From an uncultured Lachnospiraceae bacterium (GTDB taxonomy: Bacteria; Bacillota; Clostridia; Lachnospirales; Lachnospiraceae), in contig CANQVT010000015.1 of assembly GCA_947627365.1 (NCBI GenBank), positions 1-49,827 of the forward strand: a DNA stretch of 49,827 bases, in the 5' to 3' direction. The notes under the pieces are model-generated. The model ran no database searches. It was not told the DNA's origin and worked only from the letters and a program-made list of their open reading frames with translations. The position numbers were made by a program, and so were the translations under genes. Below are positions 8,560-19,654 of this stretch, in pieces. Each line of letters opens with the position of its first letter. Within the stretch, counting starts at the first letter, position 1.

Positions 8560-10017
8560 TCAGCCGAGTCCAGCCTCCTCGTCATAGCCCATGTCGTCCT
8601 CGTCGTAGCTCATATCGTCCATGCTGTCCTCATCGTAGCTCATGTCGTCCATGCTGTCCTCATCGTAACTCATGTCGTCCATGCTGTCCTCATCGTAGCT
8701 CATATCATCCATGCCGCCCTCATAGTAGCCCATATCGTCCATGCCTTCGTCGTAGCCCATGTCATCCATGCCGCTTTCATCATAGCTCATGTCGTCCATG
8801 CCACTCTCGTCGCCGGACCCAACGTCATTGTAGATAACCGGGTCGCCCTCGGACACCGTATCAATCGGATATGCAATGTAATCCTCCGGCTTAAGCCCGT
8901 CAAGGATCTCATATTTCATGAGCTCTTCGTCATACTCCCCAAGCGTGATCTCATGCTTTTCAAGCACATTGGAAGAATTTGCCAGCCACACATAAGCCGC
9001 GTCATCCTCCTGCATGATATAATACTCCTCCAGCCACATGCCGGTCTTCTCCTCGGTCTGTCCGCGATCCTCCTCCATATACACATGCTGTCCAAGAATC
9101 AGTCCAGTCGAATCATCCAGCTCCACGTAGAACTTATAGTTGGACGAACCCGAATCGTTGTCCATCCCGGAATAATAGTAAGTATTCTCCTCTTCTTCCT
9201 TGTTGTCCGTGGAAATCTCAGACACCACGCCCGTCCACGTCTGCGTCTCATCCACCCTGGAGTGCACAAGCATTGTCATACCCTCCTGAATCTGGCTGAG
9301 ATTCTGCTCGTTCACCGAACCCTTGATGCGGAAATCCCCGACTGCAAGGATCGTGATATATGCGGAGCTGCCGCTGGAACCATAATAATCCTGCCCGCTG
9401 TCGGTAGAATCATTGATCTTCTGTACGATACCTTCCATCTCGGCTGTCACGGTCGCGTTGTCGATCGTCTCCTTGAGCTGTTCCATCTCGAGCTCCTTGC
9501 TCTGGATGTCATATTCATGCTGCTTGATCTCATTCTGCGCCGACAGGATATCTGTCGTGATCATGAGCTGATCGTCCGCGCTCGCCTCTTTCTTATCCTT
9601 TTCAAGCCGTGCAATGCTCTGCTCGGCAAGCTCGATATCCGACTTCGCTTTGTCGATATCGATCTCGGCCTGTGCGAGCTTATCCTCATCCTCCCGCGTG
9701 TCGTACGTGAAGAGCCGCTGCCCCTCCTTGACCTCGTCGCCCTCCTTGACATAACACTGCTTTACCTTGCGGTCGCCGTCAAGCTTCACCTCAAGCGTCG
9801 CCTGCGGACTGACCTCGCCGCCGAAACGCTCGATCAGGCCCGTACCGGTGCCATAGCCCGTGATCACAGACACCTGATCCACGTACACCGCATTCTCCGC
9901 GTCCGAGGAGACTCTCTCCTCCGATCCGAGCTTCTCCTCAAAGTAAAAATGATAAGCCGCATATCCGCCTCCGCCCAGAATTGCGAGGATCAGTACGACA
10001 ATGATAAACTTCTTCAT
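8560..10017 (-). CDS. HlyD-type adaptor with acidic Met/Asp repeat tail
   Basis: A 485-residue membrane-anchored adaptor. It starts MKKFIIVVLILAILGGGGYAAYHFYF (signal anchor), followed by a lipoyl-like half (CYVKEGDEVKEGQRLFTYDT), a coiled-coil hairpin of about 80 residues (DEDKLAQAEIDIDKAKSDIELAEQ and onward), the second lipoyl half (TVTAEMEGIVQKIND) and beta-barrel segments. The last ~75 residues are a repeat of about ten residues, SMDDMSYDED, rich in Met, Asp and Tyr. An upstream in-frame start was rejected because AAGGGAAG lies properly before this ATG. First gene of the exporter operon; by its normal hairpin it contrasts with the giant paralogue downstream. Substrate unknown. Confidence 0.9.
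   Translation of the reverse strand: MKKFIIVVLILAILGGGGYAAYHFYFEEKLGSEERVSSDAENAVYVDQVSVITGYGTGTGLIERFGGEVSPQATLEVKLDGDRKVKQCYVKEGDEVKEGQRLFTYDTREDEDKLAQAEIDIDKAKSDIELAEQSIARLEKDKKEASADDQLMITTDILSAQNEIKQHEYDIQSKELEMEQLKETIDNATVTAEMEGIVQKINDSTDSGQDYYGSSGSSAYITILAVGDFRIKGSVNEQNLSQIQEGMTMLVHSRVDETQTWTGVVSEISTDNKEEEENTYYYSGMDNDSGSSNYKFYVELDDSTGLILGQHVYMEEDRGQTEEKTGMWLEEYYIMQEDDAAYVWLANSSNVLEKHEITLGEYDEELMKYEILDGLKPEDYIAYPIDTVSEGDPVIYNDVGSGDESGMDDMSYDESGMDDMGYDEGMDDMGYYEGGMDDMSYDEDSMDDMSYDEDSMDDMSYDEDSMDDMSYDEDDMGYDEEAGLG
8575..8815 (-). repeat. 30-bp tandem repeats coding SMDDMSYDED
   Basis: About seven copies of a 27-30 base unit encode (S/G)MDDM(S/G)YDE(D/S) at the C terminus of the smaller adaptor. 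The central copies are nearly identical in DNA, suggesting recent expansion; the outer ones are degenerate. The regular MDDM spacing gives a strongly acidic, methionine-rich extracellular tail. Confidence 0.9.
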
Positions 10018-10452
10018 TATATATACTTCCCTTCGGATAGATTCATTTCCTATAACACTATACCACAACTTATCCGAAAAAAAAGTGATTTTTTCTTAAG
10101 ACTTCTTAAAAACACTAAATTTTCACATTTTGGACACATCGAGGCACAAATACTTGTGTTCCATTCAAATTTGCGCTCACGATGAGCGCCTCGTCTCTTA
10201 TTGAATTCTCGCGACCATGCTCAAGCATCCGACAACCTATATTTCCGCAAGTATATCACAGAAAAAGGCCGCCGCGTCCCGGTATCTTTTCCCATCCGTC
10301 GAATGGAAAACCCGTTCTGCGGCAGCCTGTTCGTCTGATATATTCTTCTGTTACCAATATGTCTTCTTATGCTTCGGATCTTCAGCCGGCAACCATGCTT
10401 GACCTTTCATGCTCATCGCCGCCGATAATTTCCTGCAGCATGCTGTGGCAGG
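10018..10452 (-). promoter_or_regulatory. Upstream region of exporter operon with 10-bp-phased direct repeats
   Basis: This 435-base gene-free stretch separates the exporter operon from glyA. Reading toward the adaptor it contains GGTATAGTG as a plausible -10 region with only a weak, T-rich -35. Upstream are two direct copies of TTAAGAA (complement of 10093-10099 and 10103-10109) spaced ten bases apart, the layout expected for an OmpR-family response regulator dimer. The rest, up to glyA, shows no convincing gene and no strong terminator for glyA. The regulator is not in this window. Confidence 0.45.
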
Positions 10453-11691
10453 TCAGATTAACGGATATTTCTCCGTCAGCCCCTTCACGATTGCCTTCGC
10501 CCTCTGCTCACAGCCGTCCTCGTTCTTCAGCATACATGCGATCGCCTCGGCGATCTGATCCATGTCTGCCTCGTTCATGCCGCGCGAGGTGACCGCCGGC
10601 GTCCCAAGACGGATACCGCTCGTCACAAACGCGGACTGCGGATCGTTCGGAATCGTGTTCTTATTGCAGGTGATGTTGACGCTGTCGAGCAGGTGCTCGG
10701 TCTCCTTGCCGGTGCGGCCCACACTCGTGAGGTCCACGAGCATCAGGTGGTTGTCCGTGCCGCCGGAGACGATCTTCACGCCGCGGTTCATCAGACCCGC
10801 GCAGAGCGCCTTCGCGTTCTTCGCCACGTTCTGCTGATAGGTCTTAAATTCCGGCTGCAGCGCCTCCTGCAGGCAGACGGCTTTCGCCGCGATCACATGC
10901 ATCAGCGGGCCGCCCTGCGTGCCCGGGAAAATGGCCTTGTTGAAGTTCGCTTCCTTCGCGAACTCCGCGCTGGAAAGGATCATGCCTCCGCGCGGTCCGC
11001 GCAGCGTCTTGTGCGTCGTCGTGGTCGTCACATGCGCATACGGAATCGGGCTCGGATGGATCCCGGCTGCCACAAGTCCTGCGATATGCGCGATGTCCAC
11101 CATCAGGTACGCGCCGACCTCGTCGGCGATCTCACGGAACTTCTTGAAATCTATGATGCGCGCGTAGGCGCTCGCGCCCGCCACAATCATCTTCGGGCGG
11201 CATTCCAACGCGATCTTTCGCACGTTCTCGTAGTCAATCACACCGTCGTCATTCACGCCGTACGGCACGATATTGAAATACGCGCCTGAGAAGTTCGCAG
11301 GGCTCCCGTGGCTTAAGTGTCCGCCGTGCGCGAGGTTCATCCCCATCACGGTGTCGCCCGGCTTCAGCAGCGCAAAGAAAACCGCCATGTTCGCCTGCGC
11401 GCCGGAATGCGGCTGCACATTCGCGTACGTACAGCCGAACAGCTTCATCGCGCGGTCTCTCGCCAGATCCTCAACCACATCCACACATTCACAACCGCCA
11501 TAGTAACGCTTGCCCGGATACCCCTCCGCGTACTTGTTCGTCAGCGGGCTTCCCATCGCCGCCATCACAGCCTTCGACACCCAGTTCTCGGAAGCGATCA
11601 GCTCGATATGGCTGTTCTGCCGCTCCTGCTCTGCCACAATCGCGTCAGCCACCTCCGGGTCCACGCGCCTGACCTCCTCAAGTGAATACAT
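10453..11691 (-). CDS. glyA: Serine hydroxymethyltransferase
   Basis: PLP enzyme that interconverts serine plus tetrahydrofolate with glycine plus methylene-tetrahydrofolate, the main one-carbon source. The 412-residue product begins [18 protein letters not shown], with [26 protein letters not shown], the PLP lysine in [16 protein letters not shown] and TQGGPLMH, all SHMT signatures. The start follows AGGAGGACGAAGAA; 39 extra in-frame codons upstream belong to the leader and are not family-like. It has its own strong promoter and a leader with two hairpins. Length is normal. Confidence 0.97.
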   Translation of the reverse strand: MYSLEEVRRVDPEVADAIVAEQERQNSHIELIASENWVSKAVMAAMGSPLTNKYAEGYPGKRYYGGCECVDVVEDLARDRAMKLFGCTYANVQPHSGAQANMAVFFALLKPGDTVMGMNLAHGGHLSHGSPANFSGAYFNIVPYGVNDDGVIDYENVRKIALECRPKMIVAGASAYARIIDFKKFREIADEVGAYLMVDIAHIAGLVAAGIHPSPIPYAHVTTTTTHKTLRGPRGGMILSSAEFAKEANFNKAIFPGTQGGPLMHVIAAKAVCLQEALQPEFKTYQQNVAKNAKALCAGLMNRGVKIVSGGTDNHLMLVDLTSVGRTGKETEHLLDSVNITCNKNTIPNDPQSAFVTSGIRLGTPAVTSRGMNEADMDQIAEAIACMLKNEDGCEQRAKAIVKGLTEKYPLI

Positions 11692-11743
11692 TTCTTCGTC
11701 CTCCTGTTGTGTTTTGTCACACCATCTCGTATCAGCACAAAAG

Positions 11744-11806
11744 ATGCGTCCCATCCGGCGACGCATTTTTCCGTTTACGTGGCGCAGCCCTTCCTGCGCC
11801 GTAAAC
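11744..11806 (-). promoter_or_regulatory. Structured leader of glyA, possible attenuator
   Basis: Between the glyA promoter and start codon the transcript can form a first hairpin (11773-11806, GTTTACG-GCGCAG with CTGCGC-C..GTAAAC) and a second (11744-11766, ATGCGTC with GACGCAT) followed by CUUUU. The second resembles a weak intrinsic terminator. glyA leaders are known locations of folate/purine-related riboswitches, but I do not see a full consensus of any known class. Confidence 0.45.
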
Positions 11807-11820
11807 ACAGTAGTGGTTTC

Positions 11821-11849
11821 ATCTTACTTTGCTTCGACTAAGATGTCAA
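11821..11849 (-). promoter_or_regulatory. glyA promoter
   Basis: TTGACA (complement of 11844-11849), 17-base spacer, TAAGAT (complement of 11821-11826). A near-consensus sigma-A promoter reading toward glyA about 130 bases upstream of its start codon. Confidence 0.85.
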
Positions 11850-11986
11850 GAGCTTTCCGAGCCAAATTTTCTGTCTTTCGCTCTAATACATTTGTGCACA
11901 TTTGCCGTACACAGCACGACAACTGCTCCGGCTTAGGTCCGTTCTGTTTCACAGAATGCAAAAACGGCAAGGAAGCTTCGTATCTG

Positions 11987-12739
11987 CTACGAACATTTCC
12001 CTGCCTCCAGCTGAAACATCAGCACGGACAGCACCGCCATTCCGGCGGTTTCTGTGCGCAGAATCCTTCGGCCGAGCGTGAGCGGTTCTACGCCCGCCGC
12101 TCGCGCAAGCTCAATCTCCTGCTCGTCGAATCCGCCCTCCGGCCCGATAAAAACCGCCACGGACTCGCCCGGTTTGATCTCATCGATCAGCTTGCGCGTC
12201 CGCTCCATCCCCTCCGCAAGTTCATACGGAATCAGCTTTTTGTCAAACTGCCCCGCGTATTTAACCGCCTCGGCGAACGTCATGACACGCGTCACCTCGG
12301 GCACAATCCCTCGCTTCGACTGCTTGGCCGCGCTCTCGGAGATCGCGTTCCAGCGCTTCCGCTTCACCTCCTCCTTCTTCGCGTCCAGACGAACAACCGC
12401 GCGCTTCGTCGCCATCGGAACGATCTGTGCCGCCCCAAGCTCCACCGCCTTCTGAATGATCAGCTCCATCTTATCGCCCTTCGGTAATCCCTGAAACAGA
12501 CAGATCCGTGAAGGAAGCTCCGCGCCGGACTCCTCCACCCACATGATCTTTGCGGCGACATAGTCCTCTTCGATCTGCGCGATCTCACAGCGGTATTCCT
12601 TCCCGTCCCCGCCGTCGCTCACCGTGATCTGCTCTCCCGGCTGCATGCGCAGGACGTTTCGGATATGATTCACATCCCCGCCTGTGATGCGAACGAACTT
12701 CTCACCTATCTGTTCGGACGCTACGAAAAAATGATGCAT
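11987..12739 (-). CDS. rsmE: 16S rRNA m3U1498 methyltransferase RsmE
   Basis: SPOUT-class SAM-dependent enzyme that methylates N3 of U1498 in 16S rRNA. The 250-residue protein begins MHHFFVASEQIGEKFVRITGGDVNHIRNVLRM, an N-terminal PUA-like domain, and carries in its knot domain FQGLPKGDKMELIIQKAVELG, IGPEGGF and LGRRILRTETA, all RsmE signatures. The start follows GAGGAGAATACC. In Clostridia rsmE usually follows prmA directly; here a 0.4 kb inverted-repeat element separates them, ending some 20 bases before the start codon. Confidence 0.95.
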   Translation of the reverse strand: MHHFFVASEQIGEKFVRITGGDVNHIRNVLRMQPGEQITVSDGGDGKEYRCEIAQIEEDYVAAKIMWVEESGAELPSRICLFQGLPKGDKMELIIQKAVELGAAQIVPMATKRAVVRLDAKKEEVKRKRWNAISESAAKQSKRGIVPEVTRVMTFAEAVKYAGQFDKKLIPYELAEGMERTRKLIDEIKPGESVAVFIGPEGGFDEQEIELARAAGVEPLTLGRRILRTETAGMAVLSVLMFQLEAGKCS

Positions 12740-12761
12740 GGTATTCTCCTCTTATTTTCAA

Positions 12762-13177
12762 TTCGTGTTTAATTCACAAAACCCGGACGCCCTGCACGGG
12801 CTTGCAATGTCAGGGCAGACCCGCTCGCGCTTAATCGGGCACGCAGCGGTGCATAAGTTCGCTTGCGCTCACCAAGCACCGGCGGCCCTCAATGATCTGC
12901 CCTGACACAGCAAGTCCCTTTTGCCGGGCTGTGCGTTGAATTGCGAAACGAAACAGCGTGCGATGGGCTGTCGGTGTTCCGTGCGCAAACGATAGGCAGT
13001 TCGACGCAGGATTCGCGAGCATAGCGACAGCTGTCGGAGCATGTCTGAGCAAAGCGAGTTTGCGTAGACAGCTGTCCATAGGCGGCGGAGCGAATCTAGG
13101 AGAACAACGTGTTTGCGGCGGAACATCCGCAGACAGAGCACGCGTCCGGATTACACTTTAAGTGAATTAAACACGAA
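12762..13177. repeat. Inverted-repeat-bounded intergenic element (MITE-like)
   Basis: The 416-base stretch between prmA and rsmE is bounded by perfect 16-base inverted repeats: TTCGTGTTTAATTCAC at 12762-12777 and its complement at 13162-13177. Just inside, CCGGACGC (12783-12790) is matched by GCGTCCGG (13142-13149). A second nested pair, TGTCAGGGCAGA (12808-12819) and TCTGCCCTGACA (12896-12907), encloses about 75 bases, and the remainder holds several ACAGCTGT palindromes. No convincing gene is present. The right repeat overlaps the prmA stop codon. No obvious target-site duplication is seen, so a transposed element, a repeat family or a structured RNA are all possible. Confidence 0.7.
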
Positions 13178-14126
13178 GTCTCCGCGCCGTCACCGACACC
13201 CAATCGTTCTGGTGCGTGACTTCAAGCACCTCGAATCCGGCCGCCTTCACAGCCGCGACAACCGTCTCCTCTTTCTCATCGATGATCCCCGACGTGATAT
13301 AGATCCCGCCCGGCTTCAGCTGGTTCAGGATGACAGGCGTGAGCGGCAACAGCACCTCCGCCAGGATGTTCGCTACCACGATATCATACTTTCCGTAACC
13401 GACCGCGTCCTGCACCTGCTTATCGTCGATGATATTCCCGATCATGACGTCCATCGCGCTCTCCGGGATGTCGTTCGCCTCGAGATTCTCCTTCGTCGCT
13501 GTGATCGCGCAAGGGTCGAGATCCGTCCCAACTGCGTGCTTCGCGCCGAGCTTCAGGGCGGCAATCGACAAGATACCGCTGCCCGTCCCCACGTCCAGAA
13601 GCTCTGTCTCGGGCGTCACATATTTCTTCAGCTGACGCATACACAGCTGCGTCGTCTCGTGCATGCCGGTTCCGAACGCGGTGCCCGGGTCGATATGGAT
13701 CACCATCTTGTCGCGATCCTCCGCCTTCATATCCTCCCACGAGGGAATGATCAGGATGTCGTCCACGTAGAACTGATGAAAATACTCCTTCCAATTGTTA
13801 ACCCAGTCCTTATCCTCGGTCTGGCTTCGCGTGATCGTCCCTTCGCCGATGTCCATAAACATCCGCAGCGAATCCAACTCTTCCTGCACGCGGGCAAGAA
13901 TCGCGTCACAGTCCGCGTCCTCCTCCAGATAAAAGCTCAGGTACGCGATCCCGTCGTCCTCCGGTCCGTCCGGCAGAATATCCACAAACATCTGCCTCTT
14001 GTCTGACTCCGAGAGTGGCACCTTGTCCTCGATCTCGACGCCTTCCACTCCGGCGTCCGCCAGGGAAGAGATCACGATATCCTCGGCCTCGGTCAGTGTC
14101 TTCAGTGTAAACTTATTCCACCTCAT
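13167..14126 (-). CDS. prmA: Ribosomal protein L11 methyltransferase
   Basis: SAM-dependent enzyme that trimethylates lysines of ribosomal protein L11. The 319-residue product starts MRWNKFTLKTLTEAEDIVISSL; it has the DPGTAFGTGMHETTQLCM motif, SAM motif I LLDVGTGSGILSIAALKLGA, and VANILAEVLLPL containing the NPP-like position typical of PrmA. The start after GGAGGTTTGT is preferred to an ATG that forms part of that binding site. Its last two codons and stop (RV-stop) lie inside the right terminal repeat of the element downstream, so the natural C terminus may have been altered. It follows dnaJ but is separated from it by a terminator. Confidence 0.95.
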   Translation of the reverse strand: MRWNKFTLKTLTEAEDIVISSLADAGVEGVEIEDKVPLSESDKRQMFVDILPDGPEDDGIAYLSFYLEEDADCDAILARVQEELDSLRMFMDIGEGTITRSQTEDKDWVNNWKEYFHQFYVDDILIIPSWEDMKAEDRDKMVIHIDPGTAFGTGMHETTQLCMRQLKKYVTPETELLDVGTGSGILSIAALKLGAKHAVGTDLDPCAITATKENLEANDIPESAMDVMIGNIIDDKQVQDAVGYGKYDIVVANILAEVLLPLTPVILNQLKPGGIYITSGIIDEKEETVVAAVKAAGFEVLEVTHQNDWVSVTARRLRV

Positions 14127-14196
14127 ACAAACCTCCATATTCTAAACATTTCCTGCAGAACTTATACATTCTTCAGATGATTCTTTCTTATATCAC

Positions 14197-14263
14197 AAAA
14201 AGCCGCGTGCAGGCAAGACCCCTCCGCAAAAACCTGCCTGGAGAATCGTCTGCCTGTCGCGGC
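14197..14263 (-). terminator. Terminator after dnaJ
   Basis: On the minus strand GCCGCG-A-CAGGCA pairs with TGCCTG-CA-CGCGGC across a ~38-base loop and is followed by UUUUU. It lies eight bases past the dnaJ stop, closing the hrcA-grpE-dnaK-dnaJ transcript and implying separate or read-through expression of prmA. Confidence 0.75.
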
Positions 14264-14270
14264 ATTCTCA

Positions 14271-15455
14271 TCAATCCTCAAATGTTTCCTTCAGCTTATC
14301 CACAAAGCTCTTCTTTTTTCCTTTTTCGCCCTTCTTCTCCGTGCCCGCGGCCTGATTCAGGCTGTTGCCCGTCGCCTGGTCGAACTCGCGCAGCGCCTGC
14401 TTCGCGGTCTCGTTCAGCCGCGTCGGCACCTGAATCACGAGCGTCACGTAATGATCGCCTCGCACGTTCTTGTTGCGCAGGGACGGAACGCCCTTGCCTT
14501 TGAAGCGCACTCTTGTGTCGGTCTGTGTCCCCGGCTTGATCGTATACATGATATCGCCGTCCACCGTGCTGATGCGGATGTCTCCGCCGAGCGCCGCCTG
14601 CGCAAACGTCATCGGTACCGTCGAGTAGATGTCCATATCCTGACGCTCGAATGTCGGATGTCTGCCAACGATCACCTCGACGAGCAGATCGCCCCTCGGG
14701 CCGCCGTTCGTACCCGGTTCGCCCTTCTCGCGGATGCGGATACTCTGCCCATTGTCGATACCGGCCGGAACCGTCACCTTGATCTTCTTCCGGCTGGAGG
14801 TGTAGCCTGTACCGGAGCAGTGCGGACATTTTTCCTTTACGATCTTTCCGCTGCCATGGCAGTCCGGACAGGTCTGCACGTTCTGCACCGTGCCGAACAG
14901 CGATTGCTGCGTGAAGACGACCTGGCCCCTGCCGCCGCACTTCGGACAGGTCTCCGGCGAGGTGCCTGGCTTCGCGCCGGTGCCGTGGCAATTCGTACAC
15001 TCATCCTTCAGCGTCAGCTCGATCTCCTTCTCACAGCCGAAGACCGCCTCCTCGAAAGTCACACGCACGCTCGTCCGCAGGTTCGCGCCCTGCATCGGAC
15101 CGTTCGAACCGCCGCGGCGTCTGCCGCCGCCGAAGAGATCGCCGAAAATATCGCCAAAGATATCGCCCATATCCCCGCTGAAATTGAATCCGTCAAAACC
15201 GCCGAAGCCGCCCGGACCGCCCTGCTCGAACGCCGCGTGACCAAACTGGTCGTACTGCCTGCGCTTCTCCGGGTCGCTTAAGACCGCGTACGCCTCCGAC
15301 GCTTCCTTAAATTTTTTCTCCGCCTCGGCGTCCCCCGGATTCATGTCCGGATGATATTTCTTTGCCAGAGCACGGTATGCTTTTTTCAAGGCCGCGTCAT
15401 CCGCGTTTTTGTCCACGCCGAGGACTTCGTAATAATCACGTTTGCTCTCCGCCAT
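14271..15455 (-). CDS. dnaJ: Co-chaperone DnaJ (Hsp40)
   Basis: J-domain co-chaperone that delivers unfolded clients to DnaK and stimulates its ATPase. The 394-residue product has the J domain with HPD (YHPDMNPGD, ~34-42), a Gly/Phe-rich region (~75-115, [15 protein letters not shown] and [13 protein letters not shown]), four zinc-binding CxxCxGxG repeats ([32 protein letters not shown]) and the C-terminal client-binding domains with [16 protein letters not shown] complete type I DnaJ. Start follows GGGAGGTTAATGGAGT. Last gene of the CIRCE-controlled operon. Confidence 0.98.
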   Translation of the reverse strand: MAESKRDYYEVLGVDKNADDAALKKAYRALAKKYHPDMNPGDAEAEKKFKEASEAYAVLSDPEKRRQYDQFGHAAFEQGGPGGFGGFDGFNFSGDMGDIFGDIFGDLFGGGRRRGGSNGPMQGANLRTSVRVTFEEAVFGCEKEIELTLKDECTNCHGTGAKPGTSPETCPKCGGRGQVVFTQQSLFGTVQNVQTCPDCHGSGKIVKEKCPHCSGTGYTSSRKKIKVTVPAGIDNGQSIRIREKGEPGTNGGPRGDLLVEVIVGRHPTFERQDMDIYSTVPMTFAQAALGGDIRISTVDGDIMYTIKPGTQTDTRVRFKGKGVPSLRNKNVRGDHYVTLVIQVPTRLNETAKQALREFDQATGNSLNQAAGTEKKGEKGKKKSFVDKLKETFED

Positions 15456-15525
15456 ACTCCATTAACCTCCCGAACCGCCTGACACGGTCACTGTTCTTAA
15501 AAGAAAATTTCGGAATTTACTCAAC

Positions 15526-15558
15526 GATGCCCCTGAAGTTTACCGCTCCAGGGGTATC
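15526..15558 (-). promoter_or_regulatory. Hairpin between dnaK and dnaJ
   Basis: GATACCCCTG pairs with CAGGGGCATC on the minus strand, without a following U tract. Position in the 131-base dnaK-dnaJ spacer suggests mRNA stabilisation of the dnaK 3' end or partial attenuation that lowers dnaJ output. Confidence 0.5.
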
Positions 15559-15586
15559 GCATTTCTTATCATCTATCTGGAAAACA

Positions 15587-18362
<2,776 letters not shown>

Positions 18363-18380
18363 CGGTCCTTCACCTCTTTA

Positions 18381-19406
18381 CTATTCTTTTTTGAATATCT
18401 GATCAAGCTGCGCCATCAGCGTCCGCAGCGTGTTGACCACCTTGTCGTAGTCCATACGCTTCGGCCCGATCACGCCGATCCTTCCATACATTCCCTCACC
18501 GAGCTCGTATGTGGCCGTGACCACGCTGCAGTCCTGCATGGTCGCAAGCGGAGACTCCTGTCCGATATATACCTGGATCCCGGTCTCGTCCGTCTGAGCG
18601 TCCTGGCTGATCATATTGACCAGATCCTTCTTCTCCTCGAACGCGCTGATCAGCTCGCTTGCCTTCTCGCTGCTGCTCAGCTCCGGATATTTAAAAATGT
18701 TGGTCGCGCCGCTCGTGTAGATCTCGACCTCTTCTTCCTTCTGGATCGACTCTGCGACCGCATCGAGCACCCGGTTGACCACCTCGCTGTGAATACCCGC
18801 CTGCTCCTTGAGCTTCGCGATTGTCCCGAGATTGATCTCCTCGAGCGTCAGCCCGTTCAGCGCGGTGTTGAGCAGAATATTCAGCTCCAGAATCGTCTTC
18901 TGATCCAGTCCGTGCTCAAGCTCGAGCATCTTATTCTTGACGATATTCCCCTCCGCGACGATCACCGCGAGGATCTGCGTCTCACTGACGATCGAGAGCT
19001 GAATGAACTTCAGCTTCGTCCTGTGGTACTGCGGTCCGGAAATCATCGCCGCGTAGTTCGTGTTCGCCGCGAGCAGCTTCGCCATCTGCTTGAGCAGAAG
19101 CTCCATCTTGTCCTGCCTCTGCAGCACAAGCTCCTTCATCTCCGTGACCTCGCGGTCCTTTTCCTCCAGCATGTAATCCACATAGAGTCGATAGCCCGCG
19201 TCAGAGGGAATACGCCCCGCCGAGGTGTGCGGCTGAAGGATCAGTCCCATCTCCTCGAGATCTGACATCTCATTTCGTATGGTGGCAGAGCTCAAATTCA
19301 GATCCGCATATTTCGATATCGTCCTGGATCCAACCGGCTCGCCCGTCTCCAGATAGGTCTTGATGATCGCTTTCAGGATCGTCCACTTCCGGTCATCCAG
19401 CTGCAT
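18381..19406 (-). CDS. hrcA: Heat-inducible transcription repressor HrcA
   Basis: Repressor of class I heat-shock genes that binds CIRCE and is kept active by GroEL. The 341-residue product begins MQLDDRKWTILKAIIKTYLETGEPVGSRTISKYADLNLSSATIRNEMSDLEEMGLI, the winged-helix domain, followed by QPHTSAGRIPSDAGYRLYVDYML, the HrcA signature, and a GAF-like dimerisation domain ending with GVIGPKRMDYDKVVNTL. Start follows AAAGGAGGAGCTCAG. It is the first gene of the operon and a CIRCE operator lies 25 bases upstream of the start codon, so it represses itself. Confidence 0.98.
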   Translation of the reverse strand: MQLDDRKWTILKAIIKTYLETGEPVGSRTISKYADLNLSSATIRNEMSDLEEMGLILQPHTSAGRIPSDAGYRLYVDYMLEEKDREVTEMKELVLQRQDKMELLLKQMAKLLAANTNYAAMISGPQYHRTKLKFIQLSIVSETQILAVIVAEGNIVKNKMLELEHGLDQKTILELNILLNTALNGLTLEEINLGTIAKLKEQAGIHSEVVNRVLDAVAESIQKEEEVEIYTSGATNIFKYPELSSSEKASELISAFEEKKDLVNMISQDAQTDETGIQVYIGQESPLATMQDCSVVTATYELGEGMYGRIGVIGPKRMDYDKVVNTLRTLMAQLDQIFKKE

Positions 19407-19430
19407 CTGAGCTCCTCCTTTCCCACTCTG

Positions 19431-19457
19431 TTAGCACTCCTCTTAATCGAGTGCTAA
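19431..19457. promoter_or_regulatory. CIRCE operator
   Basis: A perfect TTAGCACTC-N9-GAGTGCTAA inverted repeat, the HrcA binding site, lies between the promoter and the hrcA start codon. Confidence 0.98.
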
Positions 19458-19470
19458 CATCTACGCTGAT

Positions 19471-19499
19471 AATATAATACCGCTTCTCTCTTTTGTCAA
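19471..19499 (-). promoter_or_regulatory. hrcA operon promoter
   Basis: TTGACA (complement of 19494-19499), 17-base spacer, TATATT (complement of 19471-19476). The CIRCE element begins immediately downstream of the -10, so bound HrcA would block initiation or early elongation. Confidence 0.9.
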
Positions 19500-19576
19500 T
19501 AGTTTTTTTCATTTATTTGTTCTCAGAATTAGTCTTTTTATTCCGTCTCATGTCGAAATCACACATATGATATTGT

Positions 19577-19604
19577 TTGACATTTCCGATTTGTATGGTA
19601 TAGT
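19577..19604 (+). promoter_or_regulatory. Promoter of the SGNH hydrolase gene
   Basis: TTGACA (19577-19582), 16-base spacer, TATAGT (19599-19604), about 50 bases before the start codon and divergent from the hrcA promoter. Confidence 0.75.
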
Positions 19605-19654
19605 AGATTTCAGCAAGAATTTAACTGTTTGCTTTTTACAAGAGGACATATTAT

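Noticed and set aside
8575-8815. CRISPR-like regular repeats
   Set aside because: Repeats are contiguous, in frame and encode an acidic peptide; there are no spacers and no cas genes.
8536-10185. 549-codon plus-strand open frame with VAHVVHA repeats
   Set aside because: The repeats are the complement of the MDDM coding repeats of the adaptor; not an independent gene.
11692-11820. Definite ZTP or THF riboswitch ahead of glyA
   Set aside because: Location is right but the conserved core sequences of these classes were not found by eye; reported only as a structured leader.
12740-13166. Small genes inside the prmA-rsmE element
   Set aside because: Short frames there lack ribosome binding sites and read as Cys/Arg-rich chance peptides caused by the palindromic GC-rich repeats.
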